From assembly GCF_020382885.2 (NCBI RefSeq), contig NC_058501.1, positions 9,238,001-9,302,000 of the forward strand: a DNA stretch of 64,000 bases. The letters are read 5' to 3'. Every line of letters starts with the position of its first letter. Position 1 is the first letter of the stretch. This document shows positions 12,701-25,800 of this stretch, in pieces. Source of the stretch: Scatophagus argus. Its lineage: Eukaryota > Chordata > Actinopteri > Scatophagidae. A model generated the notes under the pieces. The model had not been told where the DNA came from and ran no database searches. It was given only the letters and a program-made list of their open reading frames with translations. Made by a program: the position numbers and the translations under genes.

Positions 12701-15700
12701 TACCTGTGAATTGTCCATTCAAGTAGTTCTCCCAATCAGAAAACAACTGACTGATAACTGAAAACGTACTGGTATGACAGGTATGTGAGACCTCTCAGCC
12801 TAACTTACCTTAGCACACTGCATGTGGTTGCAGCCTTCATTTTTCTGTATTGGGGACTTGCAATTGGCACAGGGTTTGGCGTTCGAAAGCAGCCATAAGC
12901 AGTTGGCTGCATCTTCGTAAGCTTCGCTCACACCAGCCACTTCAATGGAAAGAGGGAGAGGTAAACAGAACAAATAAAGGCATAATGAGACTGAGAATGA
13001 GAATGAGAATGGCTATTATCACAACGTCTTAACAGACCACTGCATTTAGTGGGAAACTGTCCTGCCTGACTAATGCATATTGCTTATATATTTTGCTAAC
13101 ACTTCCCAAGATGCTCGTGTACACTACCCCCCCCCCCCCCCGCGCGTGCACGCACACACACATACACACACAAACAGTATAATTGGCTATTATCAAAGCA
13201 CCTCTGATGTGCCATTTGAAATGCCAAGATAAAACAGAATCTGGAGAAATCGAAGGGGATGATAGTTGCACAACAAAATAATTGCTTTTGTCTTTCAACT
13301 GTCTGTCACAGTGAAGTGGCACTTTGGGCCATCTTAAGTCATCTGTGTGTGCCCATAGTTCAATTACAGCTTCTAAACACTGTATACTTTTAAAGAGTAG
13401 GTGGTTCACTTTAATTAGTAATTTCTCATCAACATGGTGGATTTTAATTGTTTTAGCATTAAACTGTTTGTAATCACTGTGGTCGAGTTCCACATAATTT
13501 AGCTCCAAATCACACACTTGACAGCACTCCAAAAACAGGGGAAAACCTGACACAATTCTGGTATAAAGTTAGTCATTAGAATGGATAAAATAAAAAAAAA
13601 ACATGACATTATCTTGGTTAATGCAACATAAACTCAGACGTTCAATGCAGAAAGCTGCACTCTTTCTAGATTCAGCTATAACTGAGTGTCTAAAACATAA
13701 CAAGAAATAAAATAAATTAATTAATGTCAATACTCACATTCCTCAGGTCTCATTTCAGTGACTTTATGTAGCCACATTTTCCAGGTCTCACAGTAACAGG
13801 GCTCATGGGCCTCACCTTTACACTCCCTGGCGTATAAACAGAGAAATAAAGATGAGGCAGCCAATTGAAATTACTTATTCAAAGCTCCCATTCTGTCCCT
13901 GGCCTATACACAAAATTAAGACAAATGATGAGCACACAGTACTGTGAGAGGTGCCGTCAAACCGTCAACCAGCATCAATTGGTCATGTCTGAACTAAATG
14001 TCACCCTTATGTCAAGGGAACCATAAAAGTCGAACCTGTGTTACATCCAGTTCCATTACGTGTCAGTTCCAATGTCATGTCAAGTGAACTCTTGAATAAA
14101 TCTGACAAGTGAACCTAAGGGAAAATGCTCTGCTGTTTGGAAAACTCCAGGTGGGCTGTCATACACCTTTTACTTGGGAGTGGTTTCAATCCAGCCACTC
14201 TATCATTACAAAATAATCGATGAAGTGCTGTTTTTTGGAGCACAGAGCTTCAGAGCTCTCTGTTGGAGAGGCTATTAGATTCTTGGTGGGCTCACAGAAA
14301 ATGGTCCCTCTTTCCTTGTTACTGGGATTGACTGGACAACAAATTCTCTGATGAGTCTTGGCGATTTCAACCTTGTTTCTATTTCAAAGTAATAGAGCAC
14401 CTGGGAACTTCAGGGGTCATATTCACAAACATTCGGACAATACTCCTAACTTAGTTTAAAAGTTTCTCGCAAGGAGTGCTACCGTATGAAATGAGTAAAA
14501 TTCTCAGACCAACTCTGAGCAAGGAGAGAAACAGAAACTTTTATCTTAGTGACATAGTGTGGCTGACCCTGTTGCTAGGTAGCCTTTCTTTAATTCTCTG
14601 TAATTCAGCGTCCAGACATTGTATCTTCTATCTAGATATCTTCCAGCTCTATGCGTTTTTGGTATTTCTTCCTTAGTAAAGAAACTCTTAAGACTCTTAA
14701 AGTCCTTAAACAGTTTTTTACCTTAGGAGCTCTCTTCAGGGCTAGAATGCTTCTGTCTTTGTCGGGGTCAAGTCTTGCCTTTAAGTCAAAATTCTTAGAA
14801 AAACGACGTAATCTTAAGAATTTCATCAGCGCATCAGAGCAATTGTTGGTACCAGAAAACTTTGTGAATACAGCTCAAGATACAGACAAACACTCTTTGA
14901 ATCTTCCTAATGCTTTTCTGTAAGACACAACAAATGTGTATTGTAATAAACAGGCTGTCTGACTTTTAATCAAAACACATACTTTACTTTTTGTAATCTC
15001 CATTAATTTTATGTTAGAATATTTGAAGTTTTGCAAAGTCCAGATTTTAATTACAAGGCATCATGGCAATAATGACAGAAACACTTTCACACATACAATT
15101 TGGTAATGATTACTGACCAGCAGAAGAGGTGGCCTTTGCCACAATCAACTGCAGGGGCGCGAAGGAGGGGAAAGCTAAGAGGGTCTGAGGTGGAGGTCCC
15201 AGGGCCATGGGTGTTCAGTCTCACTGCCCTGTCACACCCTGCCTCAGGACACCAGCGGATTGCTGAATTGTTCTCCACAAATGCCTGTCAACAGAAAAGA
15301 AGATTAAAATCACTGAGCAATTCATCTATTGTTGAACTGTAGGTAATTTATTGAGGGTGACTTTTTTTACATTTATTTCAGTGAAACAATTCTTTTTTTT
15401 TTATTTACTTGCTAACAAAATGACTTCTATTACCATAATCCCCTATACCTGCATGTTTTCTTCTTCAAGACCATCAGTCAGCTAACTATCACAAATTCTA
15501 AGTGCTTCCCTATTTGTAAGAAATTCAATTTTGTCCAAAAAAATGACAGGAAATTAGCCTGAATATGGTAACTGTGCTTATGGAGCTTAAATGAGAAAAT
15601 AGTCATGTTTCAAGAAGCTGGTCATTTTATCTGAGAGCTTCAATTAATGCAAAATATAAGGAAGAAAAGGGTGTTGTTTTGAAACAAAAATAAAATGAAT

Positions 15701-18700
15701 CTAAGTGACCATTTGGCAACAGATAAAAATTCTAATTGCAAGTATTTCTGATTTATTCAGTTCAACTTCCTCTCAGGTATGAAAATAGCTCTCTACTCTT
15801 GTCGATGTTTGCCACCTCTTGCATTTAAGCAAACTGACCTCTATATTCAGTGAAGTCTTTACATAGAAACTTAACTGCAGCGGTAGCATGTTTATTTTTG
15901 GAGGTGGCAATATCATCATTTCAAGATTATTTGTAAAAGGATCACAGTTAAGAGAAATCTACTAGTGTCCAGTGTGATTTCATCTGACTACCTTGATGTC
16001 AAACTGAAGGTAACGCTTGTCCATCTCTCTAGATACTACGCTCTCAATGACTTCCACAGGCACTAACTGGTAGCAGTCAAAGGCCGGGCAGAAGATGTTG
16101 TGGGCTTCACCCTCTTGGATCTTTAGATTTAGAAACCTGAGGAAACATACATACATTGCAGACAAACAAAAACAAAAGAATATCAGCGTAAGTAATTAAC
16201 TTACATCCTGAGCTGATCCACAGTCTACAGACCAAACCAAAACATGACTTACCCTTCCCAACATCCTCTGCAAAACTCATGGCCACAGGACATGTCAACA
16301 GGTTCCTCGAAGACGGAGATGGAAGACATGCAGATACCACACTGTGACAACAGAAAAGAGATAGAATCGTTTTAACGTCCACAGTACAAATAGATTCAAG
16401 TCAGTCTAAATGAATGAAGCCTGCCATTAACAATCATTTTCTGATATCTAATTCTTCAAATTCAAAAGGCCCTCCAGCACAATTCACACATCATTACGAA
16501 AACACACACAACCCTTTCAATCTTGAGAACAGGCATGCACAAATACGGCAATAGGTGGCCTAAATTATAATGTTCAAGGGGGTGACTAGGTAAGGAAAAT
16601 TATGTCTTATTCAGTTGATATGTCAATGTGCATAAATTATATACAATGGTAGTATTTGTTTTATAAAATCGCACTGTGCCTAAGGCCTACCCAGGCCATG
16701 ATTATGACCTCTCATTAGCATATGGCTCACAGATTACTCTTTTGTCATCAGATGTATTTTCTCATATTAACAGAAATTTGAGACACAGATACAAGCAGGG
16801 ACAAACACACAGACACAGGCCTTGTTACAGTGAAAGGCTGACCCAAACAAAAGACAATAAAGAGGCAGTGTACTTCAACAATGTAAGTATTGATTTGTGA
16901 AAGAGCAGAATGTTATATAATCAACTGTAACCTTTAAACGGGCCCTTGAGTAGACAGAGTCGATTGGCACAGAGCAGTTCAAGGCACTCCTTTTCAGCGC
17001 CACCACAGAAGATACTGTCACACAAACGCAGTCTATAATTTCATATGAAGAAGTTGATATATCCTATCTGTCAGCTTCAACTATCACCTATGAACAGTTT
17101 ATTTCACACACCATAACACTGAAATATCCACAAAACCATCAGTCATCCAAAAATATTATGTCTTCTAACACAAAACCTTTCAGAGACTGGCATTTTCCCC
17201 ACAAGTAGCAATGTCACTTCAAAAGCTTCAAGTCCCTGGTCATCAATATCAAATGTCAAAAACATTCTAGAAATGGCTAATAATGTTTTTGTAGAAGGGA
17301 TTTACTGAAAGGATTAGTTTCCCATCAGTATCGTGTAGATAAGTTCTCATGCAATAGCTCAGGAAATGCCACTTTTATGCTTACAGTGAAGTTCATTGCA
17401 AACACCTCAGTATACAGAGTAAGAGTAAACAAGAACTGAGTCATAAGAATCACAAGAACAGAAAATGTTTAGCATGATAAAAGTTCATAATACAGTAGTT
17501 CTCCACACGGAAATCTAAATATGGAAATAAAATGACTAACTGTATTTCTATCCTTGACACCAGTTAGTGTGGTGGGAAGTGAGGATAGACAACTTTGCCA
17601 TTCTCTGCTCCTGCCCTCTTCCAGGACACCTTGATTTTTATAAAACACACACTCTTCCATAGTGAGTGGTCCAACTGCCAACAGCATAAAGGACATTTCA
17701 CATTATCTGGCATCATTTCTATCTTGACGGGTAATGCGAGATGTGAGAGGAGGACTGCTGAGGAAAATGTCAAGCATGTTTGATAATTGTTGAGAAATCC
17801 CAAACAAGGTCAGGTTAATGAGGAGGGCAATTAGGCAAGAGGGACAGTCGACCCTCTTGCAGGAGCTGGTTATTAAGAGTCCATATTGACCTTGTAACGT
17901 TGTAAATGCACCTTCTGATATTTTGACAGCATGCATCAAATGTGTATGAATCATGGGAACTGTAGTTGCAAGTAAACAAATTATTTTTTTTATGTTTTTC
18001 AAATTTCTAAGATGCTCAAATTTCATTTTGCAGAGAATACTTCAATACTGTTTACATTAGCAGTAGCATAACAACAATTAGCAGATAGTTACAGTGACAC
18101 TTATGTATGTAGCCTTACATAAACGTAACTAAGTTAGTTCAATATCTACGCCCTATAAGTTCAGCATCCCATTAGGGGAGCAGCACAAAGAGTGTGACAA
18201 GTTTGATCACTTGTATATATGTTTGACACAGAAGCAAAAGGTTGCGGTGGAATGTCCTTTCTGCCTGTTTTCATGGGCTCACTCACTGGCTTATGGACAG
18301 TTGAAACACTATTGAAACACATTTTTATTGAGTATCTTTATATTCTCTCATGTTCAAAACTTGGTTACACCAAAATTAACAAACCACTTCTCCTAGGAGC
18401 AGAGGGAGTCCTGTTTGTGTTTATGTTAGCAGTGCAGAACACTGGCATGAATACTAATGCTTGCTAGCAGTATAATGCTGGGAAATAATGAAACATTATG
18501 CAGAAACACAGGTGTGGCAGTGAAAATTTAAAGAACACTTCAGGAAAACCTGTGTTACCGTAGGGACTCGGTTTAAATAAACACTGTTGTACAGGTTTAT
18601 GGGTACACTGCCAGTTACTATTAGTCCATACTTCTCCATGCTAGCTTTATCATTTGCTGCTGTAGCAGCTTCTTGGCCAGGAAATCTTTCAGCTCCCTGG

Positions 18701-19837
18701 GGCTACTCATCCTGTGCTTTAATTTCTGCTGGCTCTTCACTGATAAGTACAGTTAAATGAGAGACTTCACTAAAATGATGTCCTCATCTACCATATCTAC
18801 AACTGCCATTTGAAATTTTCATCCAACTTTTTTTTTTTTCAAATTTTTTTCAAAATTTAAGAAAACCGAAGGTAACTGTCAAACTTGTTTTTGGTTAAAC
18901 TTGGATCCCAACCAGTTCAATACAACCTGTGTGGTTAAACATCAATTTGGCTGTGTGCATCTCAGTTTTTTTCCTCATTCTCTTTTTCTATTAATTTAGC
19001 TAACATTGGTGAAAGGGAACCCAAACATATCCCTCACCAGAGAAGACTCCTCATCGGCTGGCATGAGGCTGATTTGGTCTGGAGAGGTGATGGAGGAGCG
19101 GGTGGTGCGTGGCGTCCGGGGTGAGGGCAAGGTGTCCCAGGCATTGTAGCCACTTGGAGGAGGGTTGGGCATTTGTACCCCTGAGCGTTGGCAACATTCC
19201 TCTGCATTGGTCATCCAGGCCTCTAGGAGTTTTTCTCTGTCCCAGTCTGATGCAAAAAAGTAAAAACATGCATAGTGAGAAAGAAATGCTAAACACATAA
19301 AACCGAACAGAAAAGAATTGATGGAAGTAGATGAGAAACCGAATAGTGTGTTTTTAATGACCAAATGACAATGAGATATAAACAGAGTTTGGATGACAGT
19401 GGAAAAAGCTGAGGGACAGGGGGAGAGAAGTCATCACCGTAGACAAGTGTTCCCTGAAGTAAAAGGCCAGTTCTTATAAAAGATGTTACATAAAGTCTGA
19501 ATTGCAGGTTGAGCTGACCTTCAAACGAAACAAAAGCTCATGACAGTGTGTGTGCGTGCGCGTGTGTATTCCTGTAGTTGTGGCGACAATAATCTGTTCA
19601 CACAGTCACATCGTGAGGACCCACGTTACTGCAAATCCCCACAGCGTAGATCATTAAATATTAGGGTGAAGACTTGCTTTAAGGTTAGGTTGAGGTGAGG
19701 TTTGGTGAATGTAAGGGTTAGGATTAGGCAAATGAATGTAAGTCTATGTAATGTCCTCAAAAGTGATGGAAACAAGACTGTGTGTGTGTGTGCGTGCGAG
19801 TGTGTGTGTCGATAGATAGACAGATAGACAGATAGAC

Positions 19838-19890
<53 letters not shown>

Positions 19891-22800
19891 TTCCATTACA
19901 AAAAGTTTCTAAAAGTCCTCTGATCTACAACTACTGTGGGGAAAATTACCAACAAGGCTTTCAAACAGCCAACAACATAGACCTGCTGCCATCTGTTTTT
20001 CTATTTTAGAATAGCCAGGGCTCCAGAGTGCGACCAAAATTTTCAAGAGTGCGACTAATAATTTTTCTAGGTCGCACTGGTGCACCTGACACTGCCCGGG
20101 TGAAAACATAAATTTATTTCGCAAGCGATCATCTCTCTGTGTTCTCCTATGACCGAACCACACTCATGGTAGGATCATATTGTGGTCTAAACCAATAAGA
20201 GAGAGCTCGGGCTGGTCTTTGCCTCTGATCGGCTGTGGTCCTGTGACACGGAACCAAAGAGACAACTGAGTCTGAGACAGAGCCCTGCCCCAAGACTCAA
20301 ATTAAGAAGCCAAAAATGTATTCTTTCAGACAGGACTGGCTAGAACAATTTCCCTGGCTGAGATACGACAAATGACGTAATGCAACGCACTGCGTCTATT
20401 ATCAAGAGTGCGGTCAGAATATGGCTGGTAACAGTGCATTTGTAAGCGGGTCAACAACGCTTAATATCAAAACTTAAAAAAAAAACACACAAATGCCGTG
20501 ACAAGTGTGTAGAGAAAGTGGCCCCTCTCCCATACTGTTCAGAGTACTCTTTTTCTTTTTGATGACATTATCAATGTCAACTTTGACATCAAAAACAACT
20601 TTGACAGCTTGCACATCCCAATGAGAATATGTTTGAATGTGTTTTGTATAATTTTCAGAACATACTGCACCTTGTACACATTCTGCTGGTGCTCTCCGTA
20701 TCATCTGCTGTTTGTGAGAGAGGATTCTGCTCTGCTAGAGCATCGCTTCACACAGACACAGTGGAAGACCTGATAAGGATCAGTGTGGAGGGGCCCAGTT
20801 TTGGAAGATTTTACATGCGAGGGAGAGTGTGGCAAGCTGGTTTAGCCAAGGCCAAAGGGCAAGAAGGCCAATTTACAGGTGTTGGCCATCTGAGGGGCAT
20901 GTGACAGCAAGGGGAGACCTGCTATAAGACTTTGAGACATGATGGTAGGTCTCAGTTCAGTGAAGCTCTTTCAACACTTCCACTTTTTATTTTGAAATAT
21001 GTTATTTTACTTGAAATGTTGAGTTTGAAATGTTCAATTTCAGTTCAGCGAAGCACTTGTAGCACAAACCCTTTTATTTGGAAATGTTTTATTTTGCTTA
21101 ATGTTTTAGTTTGAAATGTTTCGATTTTAGCTCAGTGAAGCACTTTAAACACTTTAATTTTCTTTTTGTATATAATTTTGCTTCAATAAAGATAAGCTAA
21201 AGATAAGATTTCTCTACACTTTATTCTTGTTTAAAAATCATTCACATTATATGAAGGTTATAGAGAGCGATAAAAAGGTGGCCTAGCACCTTAAAAAAAA
21301 AAGTTAGGTGCACCAGTGCAATCAATGCAAAAAGTTAGTCTGGAGCCCTGATAGCTATAAATACTGAATTGGGGACTGTGCGTGGGTCCAAATTTTCTCT
21401 GACAAAAAAAGTCTCCTCCTAAAAACACGAACATGACCCGGTCAACTGTGCAATTAGGCTGTTATCAGCCTCAAGACACGTTTCACCACCAATCAAATGC
21501 CGCAGACACTAAATGGCCTCATTTAGATAATGAATATTGCAACAATTTCCCCATTTCCATTCAATTAAAACTCATCAGTGAATATGACTCTATCTTCATG
21601 CTTTTGGGCATTAAAAGGAGTCTGAAATTGAAAGTCTTCACATTTAGTCAAAATATCAAAATTAGCTGGGAAGATACAAACAGACAGAAGCACAGACTGA
21701 CAGGCTGGCAGCTCGACAAGAAAGCACCAAGAATTGTGATAAGAAAACTGAAAAAGACTAATATGGAAATACAAAAGTTAGGAAAGTGTGGAATACATTT
21801 CAGAAACTGACGACACATGAATCAAAAAAACATTCTCTCCCACAGATTAACAAAAATCCTGAAATGTTTCAACGAAAGATAGAGGGGGATAAATATAGCA
21901 CTATACCAAGTGTCCCTCTCTCTCCTTTCAAAAGTATGTCTAATATGTAGCACACACAGCTCAACAGCCAGCCACTCAGCCCACTGAATTAGTGAGTGGG
22001 GTATTTAAAGACGGAAAAAAAATCACTCTCTGTGACTGTGACACAGTTTTGAAGGCCTTGACTAACATTATCTAAAGGGGTAGTGGTTTCAAAGGCTTCA
22101 AATCAACTAATATTGTTTTAAACATTTCAAGAATGTCAAACATATTATCTTAGCTAGGTTATGTGATGCTAGTTTGAAAAACTGGTGGCTAAAAGTTACA
22201 AATCAAATCAAAACATGCTTACTCAGGACTTCAGTAAGGTCATTCACGGCAAGCGACTGATGTCTGTGGTCAAAATAAAATTCCTTCACTCTCCTCAAAT
22301 TAAAAAGCTTTCTGTGTTTTAGCCTATTGGTAACATATCACATATCTCTTTCAGATGCATGTATGCAAGCTAACTGGTCAACAATCATAAGCACTGTATG
22401 TCATATTAAACAGTGTGTGTACATAACCGTTTGTCAGTGTGGATGTATTACACTCACCCTAAATAAGGCATGCAAATTGTCTTCATACCTATTATGACTT
22501 CACATACCACTACATATAATTATGTAACTAAAATTTGTCACTCTAGTAATATAATCTCACATTCCATTCCTTCTGGCATTAATCTACTGATCTACTGCAA
22601 AGACACATTGTTTGCTTGAAAGTAAATGATTTAAGTTTCTGCTTTGCTAATAGTTGACATTACTTAACAACCTCAACATTAGCATTCCATTAGTAACCGA
22701 TGATGGATACCTACTGTCTATACTAGCAAATAATGTATGATTTTAGCGGTGCTGTACGATGTAACTCAAATGAGCAGCATACCGCTACACACTACTGATT

Positions 22801-25800
22801 CCAGTAAGAGCAGAGCGGAACAGTAGATTTCTTAAAGTCTCTCCCCATGGGGATGCAAACCTACAATACGTTTGCAAAAAATGAAAAGAAAAAAAAATGG
22901 TGGTGTCTTGATACATATTTATGCATGCTTCAGCTTTTGTTGTGGAATTGCTTTAAATTGCATGAAAAGAAAGAGTTTGTGTTGTGTACAATGTTATTTA
23001 CAATAAATGCCAAGTCTATACGTATCCCAGTTTTTAGATGTACCATTGTTTTCTCACATATCTGGTGAAAAGGACAAGCTGACTAAAATAGCATTTTTAG
23101 GGCATGTGACAATGATTCTCCCCACTGAGAGCAATACAAGAAACATTTTTTTTCAAACAATGAAGGTTGTTCACAAGATGCCTCTTTGACTGCAAGGAAA
23201 TCACCGGAGTGTAGCATGAAGCTTATGTGAGATATGTCCTCTCTAATCCCAGTACAAATAAAACAGGACAAATTTACCAATAAATGTTATCTTTACGAGT
23301 AAACACCAAAATAGCGTTTGCTGAATGAGGGCTTGTTCTTTGTGGAAACAAGGGATACAAAATGAAAAGCTTCAATATACAGTGTCTGTTTTTTGTTTTT
23401 TGTTTTTTTTTGCTTTTTGAAATTTGATCGGGTAGATACATAACAGAACATAGGGAGAAAAAGAAAAGCATATGACATGAAACAGTGATCCCTGGCCAGA
23501 ATGAAACCTGGGATGTTGTACATTTATGGCATCTTGTTTAACCACTGGGCCTCCAGGACACTGCCAGTGTTAACCATTTTACAAACAAACAAATACTTTG
23601 TAAGTGTGCAAGTGTGTGAGAGAGTGACTTTAATACTACCATGGGCACGTAGCAGTGCCTCTGCAGTGAAGAGCGGGGCCTGCAGCATGTCGGCTGTCTC
23701 TACTATCAGCATGTCCTTCAACCTCCGTAGCTCCTGAGGCCGCAGGCCCTCATAGAGCTAGAGAAGAGGGCATGGATGAGGAAAAGACAGAGACAAGAGG
23801 CAAGGGAAGGAAGATAATGACAAGAGCAGAACAAGAGAGGAGGGAATGAAGGAAGGTACAGAGGTAAGAAAGAATAAGGAAGGTTGGCAGAGAAAAGTAA
23901 TGAGAGCAGATGCAGCAACAGAGAGTGAGATCAGGGGAAGGGAAAGAATTAGGATGGGAGTGTAAAAAAAAGAGAGAGAGATGGGGCAGAGGGGAGGAAG
24001 AGAATAGAAGTATTAAAAACAAATCAAATACAGACGATCGCTGACGCACGATTAAGTCAGGCCCATTGAGCTAACACACTAATGATGACAGGAGTCACAT
24101 GCCTTATGACAGACTATTTTGTGTGACTACTTTGTATGTGTGTTTATTTGTGTCAAACCAAAACATCTGCAGTATGACATGTGGGTCTGGCCAGCAGGAT
24201 TCCAGCAAAATTTGAAACACTGGGCTATAGAAAAATAGTGTCTGCTTCCAAGAGACTCTAGCACTAAAAAAGTTTCATTATCACGGTGTCACAACATGTC
24301 TCTTCTGTTCATTATTCATGACGCCTAAAGCAAAGGGTTCATCATTAAAATATTGCTCTCAAGAATAAGAATAAGAATTTTAATAGTAGGTTTTATTCAG
24401 TATCAACACCACACCCCTGACAAAGTGTTATAATACAATAAACGTGTGGGTTTGGCTAAGTTAAAGCTTCTGAGACAGCTCGCTTGAAAGTGTTTTATTT
24501 GAAATGACAATGATTAATGATTTCACTGGGTTTTCAATAGCTACTTTGTAGGGTCTTTACAGAAGTTTGGTGCAGGTAGTGTGACACCAGTTGAGGATGA
24601 CAAACTGAAAGCCTGTGCCTCTTGATATGTTATTCCCTACCTCTCTTCGGTCGAGGGCTGCGTACTCCGCCTCTATACCCTCTGCCTCGGGGGCATGAGA
24701 GAAGACCATCTGCGACTCCAGGCACAGGGCCAGCTCCTTGTGGTGCTGCTTCTCTGCACAGTCACATGGAGTCTCGCGGTTTTCGTTCTCTGCAAACAGG
24801 TCTGCATCTCTCTGCAATAGGAACTGAACAAGTGAAAACAAGAGAAAAAATTGTCTTTGAATAACGGGACATGCATGATATGAAGGGACATGAACTTAAG
24901 CTCCTTAGATTATCTATGTGTTCTACGTATATTATATGCAACAACACCCTGAATCACAAAACAGATGAGTAACACCTACTCTGTGAGAGCGGTTAAGGCA
25001 AAGGCTATCCAAATATGGCAGACATGTTAATTCCAAGTCTCTTTATAAATACTGTGACATTCACAAGTAATTAAAATTGCATTATAATTTCTCTGTTTCA
25101 GAAGCCACAAGTGGACTGCACTTGTACATCTTAACATAAATTTTCACTTTTGAACTTAATTTAACCTAATTTAAGTAAATTTATGAAGTTTAATCGAAGA
25201 AATTGTTCTCTAAAGAATGAATATTTAATTTAATCTTCTTAAGCATTTATTCAGTTCATCCTTTTCCACTTTTAGCCTTTTGTTACAATTTCCCAGTTCT
25301 GTGTAGGTTTTCTCTTTCTATATGAGAGAGAAGTTCAGAACAACCTGCTAGTTTGAAATTTGGTTTTGGTGCAATTTGCATTCTCAGAGTAAGTGAAAAT
25401 TAAATTAAATGATTTAACAATACAAAAATTGCCAAACTATGAATCACAGAAATACATGATACAATACAATATAATCCTCTACATGGGGATTACACAGCGT
25501 TGGACACAAAATCCATTTCAAAATTAAACTCATATCTTTACAAAGGCAGAGACAAAAGTAATACTTTATCTATGTGACTTTTGTATGTGATACATCCTGC
25601 CTCAGGGATTAACTTAAGTGTTTTGTGTAGCACAGGATTTCACAAGATTCACAAGTGAGTTGATCAAACTTAACACAATCGGTGTGAACATGAAAACTAC
25701 TGTGCCTTACCCAGGGCCCGACATGGCTCTAATACAAGGGCACACACCAGCTACTATTCTACACTATTCTATACCGAATAAACTCTTAGCATCAGGATTA

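Larger units (their letters stand above)
10253..16341 (-). other. ankib1: ankib1 RBR (RING1-IBR-RING2) exons
   Basis: Six exons (16341-16253, 16136-15992, 15284-15118, 13826-13738, 12939-12809, 10387-10253) encode the catalytic core. RING1 begins CGICMSS and carries CGHEFCRGC, then FCPAFDC. The IBR has [11 protein letters not shown] and [24 protein letters not shown]2 is [19 protein letters not shown] followed by [13 protein letters not shown]. By analogy with other Ariadne-type RBR ligases, the Cys of EGCNHM (about residue 533) is the ubiquitin thioester acceptor. All zinc ligands I could line up are present, so the enzyme looks intact. Confidence 0.95.
19038..23757 (-). other. ankib1: ankib1 linker exons before RING1
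   Basis: Exons 23757-23640 and 19246-19038 encode [17 protein letters not shown], then [19 protein letters not shown] and a Ser/Thr/Pro-rich stretch containing [20 protein letters not shown]. The second part resembles a small UBA-like helical element followed by a disordered linker with several proline-directed phosphorylation consensus sites (SP/TP). It joins in phase 0 to RING1 (SSL|CGICM), as in human. The 4.4 kb intron between the exons contains a polypurine tract, a hAT element and GATA/GT repeats. Confidence 0.9.

Noticed and set aside
13029..13553. 174-codon minus-strand ORF inside an ankib1 intron
   Set aside because: It runs through a poly-C and CA/GT microsatellite, has no recognisable domain, and lacks splice signals linking it to the flanking exons.
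19811..19890. Regular repeat array resembling a CRISPR-like array
   Set aside because: Simple GATA tetranucleotide repeat with no spacers, in a vertebrate genome.
21433..21810. 125-codon plus-strand ORF after the hAT element
   Set aside because: AT-rich intronic sequence without homology; it lies outside the hAT termini.
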